Positions 62,018-64,000 of a stretch of DNA of 64,000 nucleotides are shown piece after piece. Each line of letters opens with the position of its first letter. Position 1 is the first letter of the stretch. This DNA is from Duganella fentianensis. Its GTDB lineage: Bacteria; Pseudomonadota; Gammaproteobacteria; Burkholderiales; Burkholderiaceae_D. The DNA is taken from NCBI RefSeq assembly GCF_009857835.1, contig NZ_WWCL01000001.1, positions 1,674,001 to 1,738,000 on the forward strand, given 5' to 3'. Under the pieces are notes generated by a model that saw only the letters and a list, made by a program, of their open reading frames with translations, did no database searches and was not told the origin of the DNA. Both the position numbers and the translations under genes were made by a program.

Positions 62018-62677
62018 TCAGGGCGTGGCGGGGCTGCTGGCCCATTCGGCAATAAAGTCATCGCGGAAATTGGTCAGTGCCAGCAAACGGCTGTTGGCCA
62101 GTTGTCGGCCAGCCTGCGTCTGCATTTTGCCGGGGATGGTCGCCAGCTTGGTGTCAATGTGGTCGATGGCATAGGCCTTTTCATCAAGTTCGCGGTGCAA
62201 GGCCATGGGGTCGTCGGCATGGGCCAGCCCTGTGCCCATACGGCCGGCCGTGTAGAACAGCCGCGCCAGGCCGACAGCGCCCAGCGCATCGAGGCGGTCG
62301 GCATCCTGGACGATTTTCGCTTCGATGGTTTCGGCCGCGATGGCAGCGGAATAACTATGGCTTTCGATGGCATGGCCCACGGCGGCCAGCCGTTCGGGCG
62401 GGAAGTCCAGTGTGGCCAGCTGGCGGCAGGCCAGCAGGGCAGCCTGGCGTGAAGCCAGATGGCGCTCGGGATGGTTCTTGGGCAGGTTGACCAGATCATG
62501 CAGATAGCAGGCCGCCATCACCACCAGCGCATCGGCTTCGGGATAGTCTTCCAGCAGCTGGCAGGCATTGCGCCAGACGCGGTGCAGGTGGTTGCTGTCG
62601 TGGGCGCCGTCGCTGCCGGCACTAGCGGCGGCCAGCTGTAGCAGCCGCGGATGCCAGCTGTCGAGCAAACTATTCAT
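62018..62677 (-). CDS. HD-domain phosphohydrolase (YedJ-like)
   Basis: 219 aa. HD metal site: SNHLHRVWRNA, YLHDLVNLP (HD), AIESHSYS and IVQDADRLDALGAVGLARLF. These resemble YedJ-type phosphohydrolases, which may act on nucleotides. Probably co-transcribed with the MFS gene downstream. Confidence 0.9.
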   Translation of the reverse strand: MNSLLDSWHPRLLQLAAASAGSDGAHDSNHLHRVWRNACQLLEDYPEADALVVMAACYLHDLVNLPKNHPERHLASRQAALLACRQLATLDFPPERLAAVGHAIESHSYSAAIAAETIEAKIVQDADRLDALGAVGLARLFYTAGRMGTGLAHADDPMALHRELDEKAYAIDHIDTKLATIPGKMQTQAGRQLANSRLLALTNFRDDFIAEWASSPATP

Positions 62678-62834
62678 GGGTCTCCGGTTGCAGGGCGGTC
62701 AGATGTTGGCGATCATACAGGCTGATGCAATGCTTGTGCAGATACTTGTTTTTGCAAGAATGTTACATCGCACTTGCAAAGCTGCAGATGATTGTGCAAA
62801 ATGCTTTCATAACTGACAATTATTGGCGAATCCT

Positions 62835-63146
62835 ATGCACATCAATGTAACGCTGGCTGTGGTGCTGTACACCCTGGGCACGTCCATGGCATGGGCGCTC
62901 GATGATACGCCGACGCTGGCCCCGCGCTATATGCCGCGTCCGGACGATGGGCGGGCTGTCAATCGTACGGCGGCGCCGCTGCCCAGTGCCGCGCCCGCTG
63001 CAGCGGCCCGTGCTGCGGCCGAAAACGACGCCCTGCCGGCCAATGTGCGGTCCGCTCCGCTGCGTCCTCAACCGCTACCTCTGACCCGCGTGCTGCCTGC
63101 CGAAGGTCATGGCGCGCCAGTGAAGCTGCCAGCCAAGCCGCTATAA
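62835..63146 (+). CDS. Small secreted Pro/Ala-rich protein
   Basis: 103 aa from the ATG at 62835. Signal peptide (NVTLAVVLYTLGTSMAWA), then a disordered Pro/Ala/Arg-rich chain (APRYMPRPDDGRAVNR, PLPSAAPAAAARAAA, PLRPQPLPLTR). Not recognised. Possibly periplasmic and flexible. The upstream 157-bp gap is AT-rich with repeated TTGCAA-like words. Confidence 0.55.
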   Translation: MHINVTLAVVLYTLGTSMAWALDDTPTLAPRYMPRPDDGRAVNRTAAPLPSAAPAAAARAAAENDALPANVRSAPLRPQPLPLTRVLPAEGHGAPVKLPAKPL

Positions 63147-63285
63147 AACTGAGGAATTTGCGTCAGAAATTCGTCAAATTGCGGTTTTTATTGCTGTTGG
63201 GCATATTTTTTTGCTTTACCTGCTGATTTATTTATTGGCTTGCGGTAATATTACGCACAGTCAATTCTTTCCTGAGGTAAAGCAA

Positions 63286-63777
63286 ATGTCCAACGTCACC
63301 GAACTGCACGCCGCTACTCCTGCCGCCGAATATCTGGCGTTCACGCTGGGGCAGGAAGAATATGGCATCGACATCCAGAAAGTCAGCGAAATCCGCAGCT
63401 ACGAAGTACCGACCCGCATCGCCAATGCGCAGGACTTCGTCAAAGGGGTGGTCAATCTGCGTGGTCTGATCGTGCCCATCGTCGATATGCGCATCAAGCT
63501 CAATCTGGGCACGCCTACCTACGACCAGTTCACCGTTGTGATCATCCTGAATATCGGCCACCGCGTAGTGGGCATGGTGGTGGACCGCGTGTCCGACGTG
63601 ACCACGCTGCTGCCGGAACAGATCAAACCGGCACCGGACATCGGCGTGAACATGAAAACCGACCACATCATCGGCCTCGGCACGGTGGATGAGCGCATGC
63701 TGATCCTGGTCGATATCGACAAGATGATGACCAGCGCCGACATGGGGCTGCTGGAATCTACGGCGCTGGCGGCCTAA
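63286..63777 (+). CDS. cheW: Chemotaxis coupling protein CheW
   Basis: 163 aa. EYLAFTLGQEEYGIDIQKVSE, DFVKGVVNLRGLIVPIVDMR and VVDRVSDVTTL are CheW hallmarks. It couples chemoreceptors to the kinase CheA. No other che or fla gene is in view, though the window ends soon after. The ATG at 63286 follows GAGGTAA. The last 20 bp overlap the convergent RNase H-like gene. Confidence 0.94.
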   Translation: MSNVTELHAATPAAEYLAFTLGQEEYGIDIQKVSEIRSYEVPTRIANAQDFVKGVVNLRGLIVPIVDMRIKLNLGTPTYDQFTVVIILNIGHRVVGMVVDRVSDVTTLLPEQIKPAPDIGVNMKTDHIIGLGTVDERMLILVDIDKMMTSADMGLLESTALAA

Positions 63778-64000
63778 GCTTCAGCGCCTGCTGTGCCAGC
63801 TGGTCGGCTGCGGCATTGCGATGCCGCGGCAGCCAGCGCAGTTCCACTTTGCCTATTTGCGCCATCAGCGCGCAAACTTCCTGCCGGTGCCCTGTCAGCA
63901 CGGCAGCGCCTTGCCCCGCCGCGATGGCTTGCGGCGTCAGATTCACATCGTTGACCACCACCTGACTGTCGCCACGGATGGATAGCTGGGTCACGCCCGC
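63758..64000 (-). CDS. RNase H-like/reverse-transcriptase-like protein (C-terminal part)
   Basis: About 80 C-terminal residues of a gene that enters from the right edge. LSIRGDSQVVVNDVN and VELRWLPRHRNAAADQLAQQ are the third strand/Asp block and the C-terminal His-Asp block of the RNase HI fold, in the short form lacking the basic handle. May degrade RNA in RNA-DNA hybrids. The N-terminal catalytic residues lie outside the window. Confidence 0.8.
   Translation of the reverse strand, partial: AGVTQLSIRGDSQVVVNDVNLTPQAIAAGQGAAVLTGHRQEVCALMAQIGKVELRWLPRHRNAAADQLAQQALKLRPPAP

Overview
The window looks like a chromosomal segment of a GC-rich betaproteobacterium, most likely Burkholderiales and probably Oxalobacteraceae (Massilia/Duganella/Janthinobacterium type). 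This is an inference from protein style and gene neighbourhoods: a dadA/Lrp pair, a BpeEF-OprC (CeoAB-OpcM)-like efflux locus with a lipase-like gene, a urease operon in the order D-A-B-C-E-F-G-J, a short Burkholderia-type H-NS protein and a PEP-CTERM protein. I see no insertion sequence, prophage, CRISPR array, rRNA or replication origin.

Layout. 1-5.6 kb: the start of dadA with a divergent Lrp-type regulator, an outer-membrane protein, two soluble histidine kinases, a receiver-GGDEF protein and a small unknown protein. 5.7-7.8 kb: an unknown protein, three identical tRNA-Arg(ACG) genes each with its own promoter and terminator, and an AT-richer PEP-CTERM gene. 7.9-18.4 kb: an FMN-dependent 2-hydroxyacid dehydrogenase, a D-2-hydroxyacid dehydrogenase with a LysR regulator, and a divergent tripartite RND efflux operon. 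18.7-28.3 kb: c-di-GMP and two-component signalling proteins, a SulP transporter and a DUF885 peptidase-like protein. 28.5-34.2 kb: the complete urease operon. 35.1-41.2 kb: a sigma-54-type activator followed by five secreted or outer-membrane proteins. 41.3-51.8 kb: housekeeping and stress genes (metallo-hydrolase, old yellow enzyme with ArsR, SMR exporter, aspartoacylase-like enzyme, acyltransferase, pirin, azoreductase with LysR, Psd). 51.8-64 kb: a decayed two-component pair, H-NS, an amidohydrolase, a LON-substrate-binding-domain protein, TrpS, an alpha-amino-acid ester hydrolase, an MFS exporter, an HD hydrolase, CheW and the end of an RNase H-like gene.

Most interesting system: 35.1-41.2 kb. 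A VpsR-like sigma-54 enhancer-binding protein lies upstream of a 12-bp-phased TGTCAC array, a very good sigma-54 -24/-12 promoter, and an operon for a 566-aa Gly/Ala/Asn-rich secreted protein, a short secreted protein, a periplasmic C39-type peptidase, a second short secreted protein and an outer-membrane beta-barrel. The order fibre subunits, C39 peptidase, secreted protein, barrel parallels the Pseudomonas Fap amyloid operon, but the main subunit is a GGAGG-type (PGRS-like) protein. Both short secreted proteins carry one shared motif, W-x-P-x-[AS]-x-A-x-L-x-[DE]-x-R-[AG]-G, which resembles the double-glycine leaders cut by C39 peptidases. This suggests a fibre or adhesin export system with built-in proteolytic maturation, possibly responding to c-di-GMP.

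Other notable points: a sensor kinase whose phospho-accepting His is replaced by Gln, with a 56-codon response-regulator remnant overlapping its stop; a lipase-like efflux-operon protein without its nucleophilic Ser; a diguanylate cyclase-like protein with a ruined GGDEF motif; and several clear palindromic operators. All calls come from reading the sequence; no database search was run.
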